This document shows, in pieces, positions 21,903 to 35,688 of a stretch of 64,000 nucleotides of DNA (within the stretch, counting starts at the first letter, position 1; each line of letters starts with the position of its first letter). Under the pieces are notes generated by a model. That model ran no database searches. It was not told the origin of the DNA and saw only the letters and a list, made by a program, of their open reading frames with translations. The DNA comes from Mycolicibacterium aromaticivorans JS19b1 = JCM 16368 (GTDB lineage: Bacteria > Actinomycetota > Actinomycetes > Mycobacteriales > Mycobacteriaceae): contig NZ_JALN02000001.1 of the NCBI RefSeq assembly GCF_000559085.1, positions 124,001-188,000 on the forward strand. The letters are read 5' to 3'. The position numbers were made by a program, and so were the translations under genes.

Positions 21903-21914
21903 GACGAGTTCTCC

Positions 21915-22349
21915 TTACTCGTTCTTCCAGACGACCGCGGTGGCACCGTCGATGTGCATGACAGTCACGTGGTCGCCCGGCTCGTAGACATCGTTGTCGT
22001 TGAAGGGTCGCGCCGTCCAGATTTCGCCGTCGAGTTTCACCTGGCCTTCGTGGCGTGCCACCCGGTCGAGCACAAGCGCGCTCTTACCTTCCAGCGCCTT
22101 GACCGGCTCGGGCAGCCCTTTTCCGGCGGTGAACTTTCGGCGTAGCGCCGGACGAACGAGTGCCAGAAGGACGACCGAGACCACCAAGAACACCGCGCCG
22201 TCCGCCCACACCGGCCAGTCGAACAGCCAGCTTGACCCGGCGGCGGCCAATGCGCCGCCGGACAGCATCAGCAGGAACATGTCGCCGGTCAGTGCTTCGG
22301 CACCGGCAAGGCCCAGCGCGAACACAAGCCAGATCAGCGCCGCGGGCAT
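21915..22349 (-). CDS. NfeD-like membrane protein
   Basis: 144 residues: three transmembrane stretches in the first 70 residues, then a C-terminal OB-fold domain (about 85-144) with the family pattern of a [10 protein letters not shown] strand, a DGEIWTA strand and a [11 protein letters not shown] strand. NfeD proteins pair with SPFH proteins in membrane quality control. First gene of the pair and divergent from the 22417 gene. Counterpart of Rv1487. Confidence 0.88.
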   Translation of the reverse strand: MPAALIWLVFALGLAGAEALTGDMFLLMLSGGALAAAGSSWLFDWPVWADGAVFLVVSVVLLALVRPALRRKFTAGKGLPEPVKALEGKSALVLDRVARHEGQVKLDGEIWTARPFNDNDVYEPGDHVTVMHIDGATAVVWKNE

Positions 22350-22416
22350 GCTGCCAGGGTACGCGGCGCAGTTGCGGAAAGCCGGTTCGGTGCCGAACCA
22401 CTACACTGCGAGCATC

Positions 22417-23277
22417 ATGTGGTGCCCAAGTGTTTCACTCTCCGTCTGGGCCAATGCCTGGCTCGCCGGCAAGGCCGCACCCGACGACGTCCTTGACGCG
22501 CTATCAGCCTGGGCGCCAACGCATTCGGTGATCGCCTACGATTCGGTGGCGGCCGGCCATACCGGCCTGCCGTGGCCCGACGTCGACGATGCGGGTGCGG
22601 TGTCGCTGCTGCAGACGCTGCGTACGGTCGCCGGTCGCGCACTCGAAGCCGGGCCGCCCGCGATCAGCGTGGCGCTGCCGGTGCCCGGCGATGTCCGCGG
22701 CCTGGCGGCGGGCACGCAGTTCCAGAGCGACGCCCTGTCGGCCGGTGAGGCGATCATCGTCACAAGCCCGATCGGCGACACCATCGGCCTGGTCCCCGAT
22801 TTCGAGTACGACGACACCGACGACGAACTGCCGGACTGCGATCGGCATCCCGAACTGTGCGCACTGTCCTGGACGGTGTACTCACTGCCGTCGCGCCCCG
22901 TCGTCGATCACCTCGACCTCGGCGAGGCGGAATACGGTCTGCGGTCGGCGGTTCGGTCGGCCGCGGAGGCGCTGGGCGCGCTGCAGCTGGGCGCCGCGGA
23001 CGGCATCGATGATCCGCGCGGGCTGGTCGAGCAGGTGCTGGAGACCGGTCGCCATCACCGCGCCCCTGATCACGCTCCGACGCGGGCGCTGCGGGTGCTC
23101 GAGAACGCCGCGCACGTCGACGCGATCATCACGGTCAGTTCGGGACTCATGCCGATCGGCACGCAGAGTGCGTCGGAGGCTCAGATCGCCAACGAAGCGC
23201 TGCGTCCGCTGGCGGCGGTCGTGCGCTCGGCGCGGATCGCCGCGGTCACCGCGATCCTGCACTCGGCCTGGCACTGA
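22417..23277 (+). CDS. Conserved mycobacterial hypothetical protein (Rv1486c-like)
   Basis: 286 residues from the ATG at 22417; the frame is open further upstream, but that stretch overlaps the NfeD gene. No transmembrane segment or known catalytic motif is seen. There is an acidic central segment ([16 protein letters not shown]). It is convergent with hemH, the two coding ends overlapping by 32 bases. Position and length fit Rv1486c, of unknown function. Confidence 0.8.
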   Translation: MWCPSVSLSVWANAWLAGKAAPDDVLDALSAWAPTHSVIAYDSVAAGHTGLPWPDVDDAGAVSLLQTLRTVAGRALEAGPPAISVALPVPGDVRGLAAGTQFQSDALSAGEAIIVTSPIGDTIGLVPDFEYDDTDDELPDCDRHPELCALSWTVYSLPSRPVVDHLDLGEAEYGLRSAVRSAAEALGALQLGAADGIDDPRGLVEQVLETGRHHRAPDHAPTRALRVLENAAHVDAIITVSSGLMPIGTQSASEAQIANEALRPLAAVVRSARIAAVTAILHSAWH

Positions 23278-24301
23278 CCTCACACGCGGGCGTGCAAAAC
23301 GCCCCGTTGACGCTGCAGCCATACCCCGGAACAGGTTGATCTCCAACCACTCTCGCGGGTTCGCCGCCGTCACGCACTTCGCCGACGAGGTCGAGGACCA
23401 GCTCGGCGAAGCGGCGCTGCGCATTGGGTGTCGAGGCCCGCGCCAATGCGACGCCGAGGCTTTCGGCCTGCTCGCGCAGTTCGTTGTCCAAGTCCCACAC
23501 CACCTCGATGTGGTCGGCGACGAAACCCACCGGGCAGACCACCACGGCCTTGGTACCCGCTTCGGCCAGCGCTGAGAGGTGATCTCCCACATCGGGTTCG
23601 AGCCACGGCACCTGCGGCGGCCCGGACCTGGACTGCCAGACCACGTCATAGTCGTCGTAGCCGGCCGCGGCAGCCACCAGTGAGGAGGCGTATCGGACCT
23701 GGCGGGCATACAGGTCGGGGCCGCACCGGTCGGCGGCCCGCACCGGAATCGAATGCGCGGTGAACACCACCCGGGCGCCGTCCCGCACCGGGTCGGGCAG
23801 CGTCGCGGCCGCTTCGGCGACGGCGTCGGCGAACATCGCCACCAGTAGTGGATGGTCGAAGAACTGGCGCATCTTGACCAGTTCCGGGGCACCGTCACCG
23901 ACCGCTGCACGCGCTCGGGCGATGTCCTCCTGGTATTGCGCGCACCCGGAGTACCCGCCCCAGGCTGAGGTGGAGAACACCGCGGCCCGCCGAACACCGT
24001 CGGAAGCCATTGCGGCAACAGTGTCTTCGATCATGGGATGCCAATTGCGGTTGCCGAAGTAAACCGGCAGTTGTTCACCACGCTCGGCGAGTTCGGCGCG
24101 GATCTCCTCGATCAGGGCGCGATTGATCCCGTTGATCGGCGAGACACCATCGAAATGCAGATAGTGCTCGGCCACAGCGGTCAGCCGCTCCGGCGGTATA
24201 CCCCGTCCGCGAGTGACGTTCTCGAGGAAGGGCATCACCTGTTCCGGCCCCTCCGGGCCACCGAACGACAGGATCAGCAGCGCATCACATGTGGTGGGCA
24301 C
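23246..24301 (-). CDS. hemH: Coproporphyrin III / protoporphyrin ferrochelatase
   Basis: A 351-residue ferrochelatase. The start [13 protein letters not shown], the catalytic His region TAHSIP and [18 protein letters not shown] are family blocks. Four cysteines fit the [2Fe-2S] site known from actinobacterial enzymes: one in YSGCAQY and three in the C-terminal [12 protein letters not shown]. Actinobacterial enzymes insert iron into coproporphyrin III (CpfC). The GTG start lies 10 bases after inhA, so it belongs to the fabG1-inhA-hemH operon. Counterpart of Rv1485. Confidence 0.95.
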   Translation of the reverse strand: MPTTCDALLILSFGGPEGPEQVMPFLENVTRGRGIPPERLTAVAEHYLHFDGVSPINGINRALIEEIRAELAERGEQLPVYFGNRNWHPMIEDTVAAMASDGVRRAAVFSTSAWGGYSGCAQYQEDIARARAAVGDGAPELVKMRQFFDHPLLVAMFADAVAEAAATLPDPVRDGARVVFTAHSIPVRAADRCGPDLYARQVRYASSLVAAAAGYDDYDVVWQSRSGPPQVPWLEPDVGDHLSALAEAGTKAVVVCPVGFVADHIEVVWDLDNELREQAESLGVALARASTPNAQRRFAELVLDLVGEVRDGGEPARVVGDQPVPGYGCSVNGAFCTPACEVSARPSAGSR

Positions 24302-24311
24302 GATGGCGGGA

Positions 24312-25118
24312 CTAGAGCAGCTGGGTGCTGGCGCCGCCGTCGGCGAAGACGATGGTTCCGGTGGTGGCGGGAAGCCAGTCGGACAGCAGCGCGCACACGG
24401 TCTTGGCGACCGGCGTCGGGTCCTTCATGTTCCAGCCGAGCGGGGCACGCTGATCCCAGCCCTCCTCCAGCAGCTGCATCTGCGCCCCAGCCTCCTCGCC
24501 GAGCGCGCCGCCCACGATGGCACTCATCGCCAGGGTGCTGATCGGGCCTGCCGCAACAAGATTGGAGCGCACCCCGACCTTGCCTGCCTCACGGGCGACG
24601 AACCGGTTGACCGACTCCAACGCGCTCTTGGCGACCGTCATCCAGTTGTAGGCCGGCATCGCCCGGGTGGGGTCGAAGTCCATGCCGACGATTCCGCCAC
24701 CAGGATTCATCACCGGCAGAACAGCTTTGGCCAGCGAGGCATACGAATACGCCGAGATGTGAATGCCCTTGGCGACGTCCTCGTACGGGGCGTCGAAGAA
24801 CGGGTTGATGCCCATGCCGGTCTGCGGCATGAACCCGATGGAGTGCACCACGCCGTCGATCTTGTTGCCCTCGCCGATCACCTCGGTGATCCGACCGGCC
24901 AGCGAATCCAGGTGCTCCTGGTTCTGCACGTCGAGTTCGAGCAGCGGCGCAGGGTTGGGCAGCCGGTCGGCGATCCGCTGGATCAGCTTCATCCGGTCGA
25001 AGCCGGTGAGCACCAGTTCGGCGCCGGCTTCCTGCGCCACCTTGGCGATGTGGAATGCGATGGACGAGTCGGTGATGATCCCCGTGACGAGGATCCGCTT
25101 GCCCTGCAGAAGTGTCAT
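24312..25118 (-). CDS. inhA: NADH-dependent enoyl-ACP reductase (FAS-II)
   Basis: 268 residues, closely similar to M. tuberculosis InhA along its whole length. The catalytic pair is Tyr157 and Lys164 (AYNWMTVAK). The isoniazid-NAD site serine (Ser94 in M. tuberculosis) is Ser93 here, in VVHSIGF, so no resistance-type change is seen there. It reduces 2-trans-enoyl-ACP in mycolic acid elongation. It lies 43 bases after fabG1 and is followed by hemH. Confidence 0.98.
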   Translation of the reverse strand: MTLLQGKRILVTGIITDSSIAFHIAKVAQEAGAELVLTGFDRMKLIQRIADRLPNPAPLLELDVQNQEHLDSLAGRITEVIGEGNKIDGVVHSIGFMPQTGMGINPFFDAPYEDVAKGIHISAYSYASLAKAVLPVMNPGGGIVGMDFDPTRAMPAYNWMTVAKSALESVNRFVAREAGKVGVRSNLVAAGPISTLAMSAIVGGALGEEAGAQMQLLEEGWDQRAPLGWNMKDPTPVAKTVCALLSDWLPATTGTIVFADGGASTQLL

Positions 25119-25161
25119 GCGAAGTTTCCTTCTCTCTTAGTGCCGGTGTGCCGGGCTGGGC

Positions 25162-25980
<819 letters not shown>

Positions 25981-25989
25981 TCACCGACA

Positions 25990-26997
25990 TCAGCCCGGCA
26001 GGCGCCGGTTGACCAGCAGTGCGGCCAGGGCCGCGAGGGCCAGGACGAACGCGCCGAGCCGCAACCAGCCGGTGCTGGCGTCGCCCTTGGTGGTCTCATA
26101 GCCGATCTGATCCTGCAGTGAGGTGAAGACCTCCTTGAGCTGCTGCAGGCTCGACGCGGTGTAGGCGCTGCCGCCGGAGAGTTCGGCGATCTTCTTGAGC
26201 GTCTCGTCGTCGACTGGGACCGGTTGGCGCTGATCGTTGATCTCCACGTAGCCGTACGGGGTGCCGAACGACACCGTGGAGATCGGCACGCCCTGATCCT
26301 TGGCCGTGCGGGCAGCGGTGAACGCCCCCTTGGGGTTGTCCGGATTGGACGGCACGGTTTCCTTGCCGTCGGACATCAGCACGATGCGCGCCGGCGGCGG
26401 GGTGTCGCCGCCGCCGATGACCGCGCCGACCGTGGCGATCGCCTGCAGCGAGGTGAAGATCGCCTCGCCGGTGGCGGTGCGGTCGGCCAACTGCAACTTG
26501 TCGATGGCGTTCTTGGTGGCTTCCCGGTTGGTGGTCGGCGACACCAGCACAGTGGCGGTGCCGGCATAGGCGATCAGGCCCAGGTTGATGCCCGGGGTCA
26601 GCTGGTCGGCGAACTGTTTGGCGGCCTCCTGCGCCGCGGCCAGCCGGCTGGGCTCGACGTCGGTGGCGCGCATCGACTGCGAGACGTCGATGGTCAACAT
26701 CACCACGGCGCGGTTGCGCGGGATCCGCACGTCGTGCGTTGGTCCGGCCATCGCGATCGTCAGCAGCACCAGCGAGGAGATCAGCAGGATCGCCGACAGG
26801 TGCCGCCACTTGTTGGGCCGTTTGGGCGCAACGCTTTCCAGCAGTTCCATGTTGGCGAAGCGCAGGAAACGCTTCTGACGGGCGAACTGCACGACGACGT
26901 AGAGCCCGACCAGTCCGGCGACGACGAGCAGGAACACGAAGAACCACGGGTGTTCGAAGCCGCCAAGCGTCATGGGCCCGAGCAACGGCAGGGTCAT
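25990..26997 (-). CDS. VWA-domain membrane protein (BatA-like, Rv1481-like)
   Basis: 335 residues with membrane helices near residues 15-36 and 65-85, then a von Willebrand A domain with a MIDAS DVSQS motif near residue 104, and a C-terminal helix (about 310-330). This is the BatA arrangement found with MoxR ATPases and DUF58 proteins in a chaperone-like periplasmic complex. The start overlaps the DUF58 stop by 4 bases. Counterpart of Rv1481. Confidence 0.92.
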   Translation of the reverse strand: MTLPLLGPMTLGGFEHPWFFVFLLVVAGLVGLYVVVQFARQKRFLRFANMELLESVAPKRPNKWRHLSAILLISSLVLLTIAMAGPTHDVRIPRNRAVVMLTIDVSQSMRATDVEPSRLAAAQEAAKQFADQLTPGINLGLIAYAGTATVLVSPTTNREATKNAIDKLQLADRTATGEAIFTSLQAIATVGAVIGGGDTPPPARIVLMSDGKETVPSNPDNPKGAFTAARTAKDQGVPISTVSFGTPYGYVEINDQRQPVPVDDETLKKIAELSGGSAYTASSLQQLKEVFTSLQDQIGYETTKGDASTGWLRLGAFVLALAALAALLVNRRLPG

Positions 26998-27938
26998 TGG
27001 CTGCCAGCCAGTGCACCGCGGCGACGGGAGGCGACGAACCGCACGATGTCGGCGATCCAGTCGCGGTCGGTGCGCAGGGTCATCAGGGGTGCGCCGCAGC
27101 GGCGCAGGGTGCGCGCCACCTCCTCGCGGTGCACCGCGGCGGCACGAGCGAAGTCGGCGCGCAGTTGCTCATCGATGGTGAACTCGCGGGTGACCCCGGA
27201 TTCGGTGTCCTGCAGGATCACATCGCCGACCGGCGGCAGTTCGACGTCACGCGGGTCGAGCACCTCGATGCCGAGTACCTCGTGGCGCGCGGCGATCGCG
27301 CGCAGCGGCCGCATCCAGTCAATCGGGCCGAGGAAGTCGCTGACCACCACGGCCATCCCGCGTCGGCGTTCGGGCCTGCGCAGCGCATCGATGGCCGCGG
27401 CCAGATCGCCACGCACCCCGGCCGGGGCCTGCGGCATCGTGGCGATCGTGCGCAACAGAGTCTGCTCGTGCATCCGGCCGGACAGCGCAGGCACGCGGGT
27501 GATCTTGTCGCCGTTGGCGATGATCGCACCGATCCGGTTGCCGCCGCCGCTGTTGAGGTAGGTGATCGCCGCCGCGGCGGCCACCGCCAGGTCGCGCTTC
27601 TCGCAGCCCGTCGTGCCGAAATCCAGGCTGGCCGACATGTCGACCACCAGCCAGGTCTCCAGCTCCCGATCGGCGATCATCTGCCGAACGTGTGGGTGGG
27701 TGGTGCGGGCGGTGACCGACCAGTCCATCCGGCGCACATCGTCGCCGGGCTGGTACATCCGCGACTCGCCGGGCTCGGAACCCGGGCCGGGGATCAAGCC
27801 GAGATGGTCACCGTGCAGCACGCCGTCGAGCTTGCGCTTGACCGTGAGTTCGAGGGTGCGCAGCGCAGCCGAGAGCTTGGCGTCACCGATCTCACCGCGC
27901 TGAAAAGACGGCGGGTGGACGGTTTCGGAGTCGCTCAC
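26994..27938 (-). CDS. DUF58 protein of the MoxR-VWA system (Rv1480-like)
   Basis: 314 residues. It has the DUF58 signature [17 protein letters not shown] near residues 62-78 and a VWA-like C-terminal half with VVDMSAS. It overlaps both moxR1 and the VWA gene by 4 bases, so all three are coupled. Partner of the MoxR1 AAA+ ATPase; the clients are not established. Confidence 0.92.
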   Translation of the reverse strand: MSDSETVHPPSFQRGEIGDAKLSAALRTLELTVKRKLDGVLHGDHLGLIPGPGSEPGESRMYQPGDDVRRMDWSVTARTTHPHVRQMIADRELETWLVVDMSASLDFGTTGCEKRDLAVAAAAAITYLNSGGGNRIGAIIANGDKITRVPALSGRMHEQTLLRTIATMPQAPAGVRGDLAAAIDALRRPERRRGMAVVVSDFLGPIDWMRPLRAIAARHEVLGIEVLDPRDVELPPVGDVILQDTESGVTREFTIDEQLRADFARAAAVHREEVARTLRRCGAPLMTLRTDRDWIADIVRFVASRRRGALAGSQ

Positions 27939-29053
27939 CGACCGTTGGCACCCGCCCCGGCGGGAACCACCGGCGGCGCCGAATGTCCTTGCTGCGGAAC
28001 GGCATTGACCTGAGGCAGCGCGACGGTTTGCAGGATGCGGTTGATCACCGTCTCGGCCTTGATGTCGTCGGCCAACGCGTCGTAGGTCAGCACCAGCCGG
28101 TGGCGCAGCACGTCGGGGATCACGTCGATGACGTCCTGCGGGATGACGTAGTCACGGCCGCGGACCAGCGCCAGCGCGCGGGCGGCGGCGATGATGCCCA
28201 GCGACGCACGCGGCGAGGCGCCGAACGCCACCCAGGCCTTGACGTCGGGCAGACCGAACTGCTCCGGCCGCCGCGTCGCCGTGACGACCCGGACCACATA
28301 GTCGACCAGCGCGTGGTGGACGAAGTTGTTCGCCGCGACGTTCTGCAGGCGCAGCAAGTCGCCGGTCTCGAGGATCTGCTTGGGCTCCGGCGGGGTGACA
28401 CCCATCCGGTAGATGATCTCGCGCTCTTCCTCCGGCGACGGGTAGTCCACGTTGATCTTGAACAGGAAGCGGTCGCGCTGGGCTTCCGGCAGCGGGTAGA
28501 CACCCTCGTTCTCGATCGGGTTCTGGGTCGCCATCACCAGGAACGGCTTGGGCAGCTCGTAGGTCTTGCCGCCGATAGAGATCTTGCGCTCAGCCATGAC
28601 CTCCAGCAGTGCTGACTGCACCTTTGCCGGGGCGCGGTTGATCTCGTCGGCGAGCAGGAAGTTCACCACGACGGGGCCGAGTTCGATGTCGAATTCTTCC
28701 CGGCCCTGGCGGTAGATGCGGGTACCGATGATGTCGGTGGGCACCAGGTCGGGGGTGAACTGGATGCGGGCGAAGGTGCCGCCGACCACCTTGGCGAAGG
28801 TCTCGACCGCCAGGGTCTTGGCGACGCCCGGCACACCTTCGAGCAGCACGTGTCCCTTGGCCAACAGGCCGACCAGGATCCGCTCGACCAGTTGGTCCTG
28901 GCCAACGATGATGCGCTTGACCTCGAAGATCGCCCGTTCCAGGGTGTTCACCTCGCCGGCGAGACCATTACCGCCCGACGGTGGGGCGGCCGGGGTTCCG
29001 CTCGGCCCGGCAAACGATCCGGGGCCTGCGGGCGACCCACCTGGTGACGTCAT
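27935..29053 (-). CDS. moxR1: MoxR-family AAA+ ATPase
   Basis: 372 residues from the ATG at 29053, preceded by GGAGG at 6 bases; an open frame reaches 29104. A Gly/Pro-rich N-terminal tail is followed by Walker A (GVPGVAKT), Walker B (LLADEIN), sensor 1 (MATQNPIE) and an arginine-finger region. MoxR ATPases act as chaperones for metal or cofactor insertion or envelope complexes with VWA proteins. It lies 129 bases after ripB. Counterpart of Rv1479. Confidence 0.94.
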   Translation of the reverse strand: MTSPGGSPAGPGSFAGPSGTPAAPPSGGNGLAGEVNTLERAIFEVKRIIVGQDQLVERILVGLLAKGHVLLEGVPGVAKTLAVETFAKVVGGTFARIQFTPDLVPTDIIGTRIYRQGREEFDIELGPVVVNFLLADEINRAPAKVQSALLEVMAERKISIGGKTYELPKPFLVMATQNPIENEGVYPLPEAQRDRFLFKINVDYPSPEEEREIIYRMGVTPPEPKQILETGDLLRLQNVAANNFVHHALVDYVVRVVTATRRPEQFGLPDVKAWVAFGASPRASLGIIAAARALALVRGRDYVIPQDVIDVIPDVLRHRLVLTYDALADDIKAETVINRILQTVALPQVNAVPQQGHSAPPVVPAGAGANGR

Positions 29054-29182
29054 CGACTTCCTCCACGAGCTGTTGGTTTTGGCGGGCACGCCGTGCCCTG
29101 CCACAACTATTCCAGGCGTTCTGAGATCCGTCGACGTGCCCCATTCGCTGGCGCGTCAGATCGGCACGGCCCGCGCGGGCTC

Positions 29183-29872
29183 TCAAGTCTCGATGATGCG
29201 GGTCAGGTACGGCGTCATACCCGCGGTGCGGACGGGGCTGACGGTCACGTGACCGGCCGCCGACGACGCCTCGAGCATCTGCCCGTTGCCCAGGTAGATG
29301 GTGACGTGCTGGGTGCCGTTGGGTCCGTAGAAGATCAGATCGCCGCGCTTTGCCTGCGACGGCGGGATGTGCCGCCCCGCGTTGTACTGGTCGCCGGAGT
29401 ACTTCGGAAGCTGCACCCCCACGCCGGCGAAGGCGTAGCGGGTGAAGCCCGAGCAGTCGTAGCCCACCTTGCCGGCGTCTTCCTCCACGCCGGCACTGGG
29501 CCCGTTGATCGCGCCGCCACCCCAGGAGTACGGCACGCCCTGCTGCGACGCACCCCGGGCGATGACGTACTCGATGGCCTGCGGTCCGCGTACCCGCCCG
29601 CCCGGCAGCGCCGTCGGGGCGCCGCCGAAGCCCAGACCGGACAGGAACTTGCGGCCCAGGTCCATGGTCGCCTGGGCGGCCTGCTGAGTGACCTGCAGCG
29701 AGGCGTTGGCCATCGCGACCGGATCACCGGGCGCTCCGGCACTCAGGATCTTGGGCAGCGTCGGATCCCACTCGCCCGGATCGGCATTGGCCGGGCTGGC
29801 GATGCCCAAGCCCAACGCGAGTGCCGTCAGGATCGTCCCGACGAAGAGCCGTCGAGAAGTGTTGCGAGACAT
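29183..29872 (-). CDS. ripB: NlpC/P60 peptidoglycan endopeptidase RipB
   Basis: 229 residues from the ATG at 29872. The signal peptide is cleaved after ANA near residue 30. A short helical segment precedes a C-terminal NlpC/P60 domain with the catalytic Cys in YDCSG, His in TQHVTIYLG and Glu in MLEA. It cleaves the D-Glu to meso-diaminopimelate bond of peptidoglycan stems. It lacks the long coiled coil of RipA. It starts 14 bases after the ripA stop, in one operon. Counterpart of Rv1478. Confidence 0.95.
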   Translation of the reverse strand: MSRNTSRRLFVGTILTALALGLGIASPANADPGEWDPTLPKILSAGAPGDPVAMANASLQVTQQAAQATMDLGRKFLSGLGFGGAPTALPGGRVRGPQAIEYVIARGASQQGVPYSWGGGAINGPSAGVEEDAGKVGYDCSGFTRYAFAGVGVQLPKYSGDQYNAGRHIPPSQAKRGDLIFYGPNGTQHVTIYLGNGQMLEASSAAGHVTVSPVRTAGMTPYLTRIIET

Positions 29873-29886
29873 GGGTGAAACTTTCG

Positions 29887-31344
29887 TCAGTATTCGATGT
29901 AGCGGACGACGAACGGTGTCATGCCGCTGGTGCGCACCGGCGAGATCTTGACGCTCGATCCGGTGTAAGGGGCCTCGAGCATCTGGCCCTGGCCCAGGTA
30001 GAGGGTCACGTGCTGGCTGCCGCCGGGGCCGTAGAAGATCACGTCGCCGCGGCGCATCTGCGAGGACGGGATCTTGCGGCCCATGTTGTATTGCGATCCC
30101 GAATAGTGCGGCAGCCTGATGCCGACGCCGGCGAACGCGTAGAGGATCAGACCGGAGCAGTCGAATCCGACGGTGCCCGCACCGCTGTCGATGCCGTTGC
30201 TGGGCCCGGTGGCGGTTCCGCCACCCCACGAGTACGGCACACCCATCTGCGACATGGCGCGCTTGATCACGTACTCGGAGGCCTGCGCGCCGTAGACGTA
30301 AGGAATCGCGCCGTTGGTGATGCCGGTGTCGTCGGGCTTCAGGATGCCGAGCTTCTGCAGAAAGCTCTTGCCCATCTGCTTGGTCGCGTTCAGCGACGAC
30401 GACGAGATCTGCAGGACGGCGTTGATGATCTGGATCGGATCGCCGGAGACGAAGGCGCTGGGCACCATCGGCAGGGTGGTGTCCCATTCCGAGGCACTGC
30501 CATAGGGCGGGACAGTCCCGGCGCCCGGCGCTTTCGGCGAGCCGGGGGCGGCCGGGTCCCAGCGATCCCCCGGGGTCGCGGGTCCGGTCGCCGCCGATTG
30601 TGGAACCGCCGCAGGCGAATTCGCAGGCGCTGACCACTGTCGGGCGGCGTCGAGCTTGTCCTGGGCGGTTTTGCGCTCAGCAGCCAGCCGGTCGATCTCG
30701 GCCTGCTGGTCGGTGAACGTCTGCTTGGCCGCGGTCAGCGCGTCGACCGCGGACTGCTGGCTGGCCTCGGCGTCGGCGAGGGCCTTGTCGGCGTTGTCCT
30801 TGGCCAGCCGGGCCGCCGACTCCTGGTTGATCTGTTCGGTGCGAGCCCGCTGCAGGTCGCTCATCACCTGCTGCGAGCTGACGGCCAGGGTCTGACCGGC
30901 CGAAGCGGTGGACAGAATGTCCTCGGGGTTGGTCGCCATGACCAGCGAGGCCGATGGTCCGTTGATGTAGGTCGCGGCGGCGAACGTGTCGAATCGCTTC
31001 TGGGCGTCCGCAATTGCGGCGCTTGCGTCCTTGACACCCTGCGCGCTGGCGTCGACCTTCTCCTGGGCCGCGGCCGCCGCGTCACGCGCGGTCTGGACGT
31101 CGACCAGTGCTTTGTTGACGCTTTCCTGCTCGGCCTGCACCTTGGCGCCGATGTCCTGCAGCCGCTGGTTGGCGTCGGCCACATCGGCGATCAGGCCGGC
31201 GATCGTATTCGGCGCGGCACCGGGCTCGGCATGGGCCAGTCCGGGCATCGTGAACGTCATCGCGACGCTGAGCGCCAGCGGGCCCACCGGCCTGGCGATC
31301 CGAATGGCCGGCCGAACAACAGAGCCGCGAAGGGAACGTCTCAT
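29887..31344 (-). CDS. ripA: NlpC/P60 peptidoglycan endopeptidase RipA
   Basis: 485 residues. Signal peptide ending LAHA (36-39); Ala-rich coiled-coil inhibitory/targeting domain about 45-245; Pro/Ala linker; NlpC/P60 domain from about 360. Catalytic triad Cys396, His445, Glu457, each 13 positions after the residues recalled for M. tuberculosis RipA (383, 432, 444). It is the septal hydrolase needed for daughter-cell separation. The 192-base upstream gap contains several GTCACR repeats. Counterpart of Rv1477. Confidence 0.96.
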   Translation of the reverse strand: MRRSLRGSVVRPAIRIARPVGPLALSVAMTFTMPGLAHAEPGAAPNTIAGLIADVADANQRLQDIGAKVQAEQESVNKALVDVQTARDAAAAAQEKVDASAQGVKDASAAIADAQKRFDTFAAATYINGPSASLVMATNPEDILSTASAGQTLAVSSQQVMSDLQRARTEQINQESAARLAKDNADKALADAEASQQSAVDALTAAKQTFTDQQAEIDRLAAERKTAQDKLDAARQWSAPANSPAAVPQSAATGPATPGDRWDPAAPGSPKAPGAGTVPPYGSASEWDTTLPMVPSAFVSGDPIQIINAVLQISSSSLNATKQMGKSFLQKLGILKPDDTGITNGAIPYVYGAQASEYVIKRAMSQMGVPYSWGGGTATGPSNGIDSGAGTVGFDCSGLILYAFAGVGIRLPHYSGSQYNMGRKIPSSQMRRGDVIFYGPGGSQHVTLYLGQGQMLEAPYTGSSVKISPVRTSGMTPFVVRYIEY

Positions 31345-31377
31345 TCGACCCTGGTCTCCTCTGCTTCACACGTGCAG

Positions 31378-31445
31378 TCACGCCAGCAACAGATGTCACA
31401 TGAGTCACATCATTAACAATGGCGACAGTTGCACCGTACGTCACA
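31378..31445. promoter_or_regulatory. Cluster of GTCACR repeats upstream of ripA (candidate MtrA sites)
   Basis: GTCACG at 31378 and GTCACA at 31395, 31404 and 31440, all in the same orientation. Two of them are 9 bases apart, like a direct-repeat site for a response-regulator dimer. ripA is a reported MtrA target in mycobacteria, and MtrA sites are described as direct repeats of this general type; the match is from memory. Confidence 0.45.
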
Positions 31446-31526
31446 TTTGTCGCAGAGGAAACTTCCGGCAAGAATTACATGTTTGTCATTTACGGGATGT
31501 TGCCGAAAAGTAATCTTATCGATTTG

Positions 31527-31549
31527 CCAGGGATAGTTATTTTCCCTGG
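31527..31549 (-). terminator. Inverted repeat spanning the stop of the Rv1476-like gene
   Basis: CCAGGG (31527-31532) and CCCTGG (31544-31549) form a 6-bp stem with an 11-base loop that holds the TAA stop codon. There is no T run, so it may be a weak terminator, an RNA-stability element or chance. Confidence 0.3.
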
Positions 31550-32100
31550 TCAGATGCCATATCGCTTGGTTGCGCACGGCGTGCCCGAAGCTGCAGAACT
31601 CGAGTCAAAACAGCCGCTACGGCCACCCCGATCACAAGCGTGATCGTAAATCCCGTCCAGGGGAAATCGGGCGTTTGCAATTGGTCGACGAATGCCTGTG
31701 TACCGACCACCGGATTGGGCGCCGTCTTGGCCACATCCTGGCCCGCCTCGAGAATGACGCGGTCGTAGGTGGTGCTGTAGGTGCCCGCCCAGCCGGGGCT
31801 CAGCACCAGCACTGTCGAGCCGGGATCGCCTTGCCCGATCTCGGTGGCGATATCACGCAGCGGGGTGTCGATCGCGGGGCTCTTGTCCATCACGACGACC
31901 TTGAGATCGATGCCGTGCTCCTTGGCCGAGGCAACCACCTTCTGGAGGGCGGCGACGTCGGCGGCCGGCGCTGCGACACCGTCGGCGGCCACGTCGGCCT
32001 TGACCGCGGCCAAACACTGGTCGATCGGAGTCGACGGGGCAAGCCCGGCACTGCTGCACACCTCCACCGGGATGAAGGTCGGCGCGTGCGGAATCGTCAC
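31537..32100 (-). CDS. Membrane-anchored protein, Rv1476-like
   Basis: 187 residues from the GTG at 32100 (MTIPHAP...), chosen because the length matches the M. tuberculosis counterpart; another GTG at 32127 is possible. A soluble domain of about 145 residues precedes a single C-terminal transmembrane helix (WTGFTITLVIGVAVAAVL) and a short basic tail. There is no signal peptide. Function unknown. Same strand as ripA, divergent from acn. Confidence 0.8.
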   Translation of the reverse strand: MTIPHAPTFIPVEVCSSAGLAPSTPIDQCLAAVKADVAADGVAAPAADVAALQKVVASAKEHGIDLKVVVMDKSPAIDTPLRDIATEIGQGDPGSTVLVLSPGWAGTYSTTYDRVILEAGQDVAKTAPNPVVGTQAFVDQLQTPDFPWTGFTITLVIGVAVAAVLTRVLQLRARRAQPSDMASDQGK

Positions 32101-32209
32101 GATCGGAAACGGTACCGCGCGCCCCACCCCGGGGTGGCACCACGCGCCGGAGAAGACAAGACTGGGGGTCGGCCCGCTGGCAGTCGCGGATACCCATCCG
32201 CCCGCTTAG

Positions 32210-32225
32210 CAGGACAACCGTACTG
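32210..32225. promoter_or_regulatory. AcnR operator upstream of acn
   Basis: CAGGACAACCGTACTG fits the Corynebacterium glutamicum AcnR consensus CAGNAC-NNNC-GTACTG (recalled) at every fixed position. It ends 61 bases before the acn GTG and lies just upstream of TAGTAT (32227-32232), a plausible -10 box, so binding would block RNA polymerase. The repressor gene is directly downstream of acn. Confidence 0.7.
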
Positions 32226-32229
32226 TTAG

Positions 32230-35112
<2,883 letters not shown>

Positions 35113-35118
35113 CCGCAG

Positions 35119-35688
35119 GTGCCCAGGGTCAGCGAGGATCATCTGGCGGCCCGCCGCCGCCAGATCCTCGACGGCGCACGGCGCTGCTTCGCCGAGTACG
35201 GCTACGAGCAGGCGACCGTGCGCCGGCTGGAGCAGACCATCGGTCTGTCGCGCGGTGCGATCTTCCATCACTACCGCGACAAGGACACGTTGTTCTTCGC
35301 GCTCGCCCGCGAGGATGCCGCGCGGATGGCCGAGGTGGCGGCCCGCGAGGGCCTCATCCAGGTGATGCGGGACATGCTGGCCGCGCCCGATCAATTCGAT
35401 TGGCTTGCCACACGATTGGAGATCGCCCGCAAGCTGCGCAACGACCCGGTGTTTCATCAGGGCTGGGTGGAGCGCTCAGCGGAGTTGGCGTCAGCGACCT
35501 CCGAGCGGCTGCGTCAGCAGAAGCAGGCCGGCCGGCTGCGCGACGACGTGGCGCCCGACGTGTTGCAGTGCTACCTGGATCTGGTGCTCGACGGACTGGT
35601 CGCGCGGCTGGCGACGGGCGAGGATCCCCAGCGACTTTCGGCAGTGCTGGATCTGGTGGAGGATTCGGTGCGGGCTACCGACGGGTGA
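35119..35688 (+). CDS. acnR: TetR-family repressor of aconitase (AcnR)
   Basis: 189 residues. The N-terminal helix-turn-helix (about 12-58) has RRLEQTIGLSRGAIFHHYRDKD, and the C-terminal domain is a ligand-binding helical bundle. Position directly after acn and length match AcnR of C. glutamicum and Rv1474c; the latter is reported to repress acn. The matching operator lies upstream of acn. Its 3' end overlaps the convergent small HTH gene by 14 bases. Confidence 0.88.
   Translation: MPRVSEDHLAARRRQILDGARRCFAEYGYEQATVRRLEQTIGLSRGAIFHHYRDKDTLFFALAREDAARMAEVAAREGLIQVMRDMLAAPDQFDWLATRLEIARKLRNDPVFHQGWVERSAELASATSERLRQQKQAGRLRDDVAPDVLQCYLDLVLDGLVARLATGEDPQRLSAVLDLVEDSVRATDG

Noticed and set aside
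29873..30637. Longer N-terminus for RipB (484 codons)
   Set aside because: The added part is antisense-frame read-through of ripA; the ATG at 29872 gives a normal signal peptide.
31345..31536. ydaO-type c-di-AMP riboswitch upstream of ripA
   Set aside because: Such elements precede some actinobacterial hydrolase genes, but I could not find the conserved core blocks in this 192-base gap.
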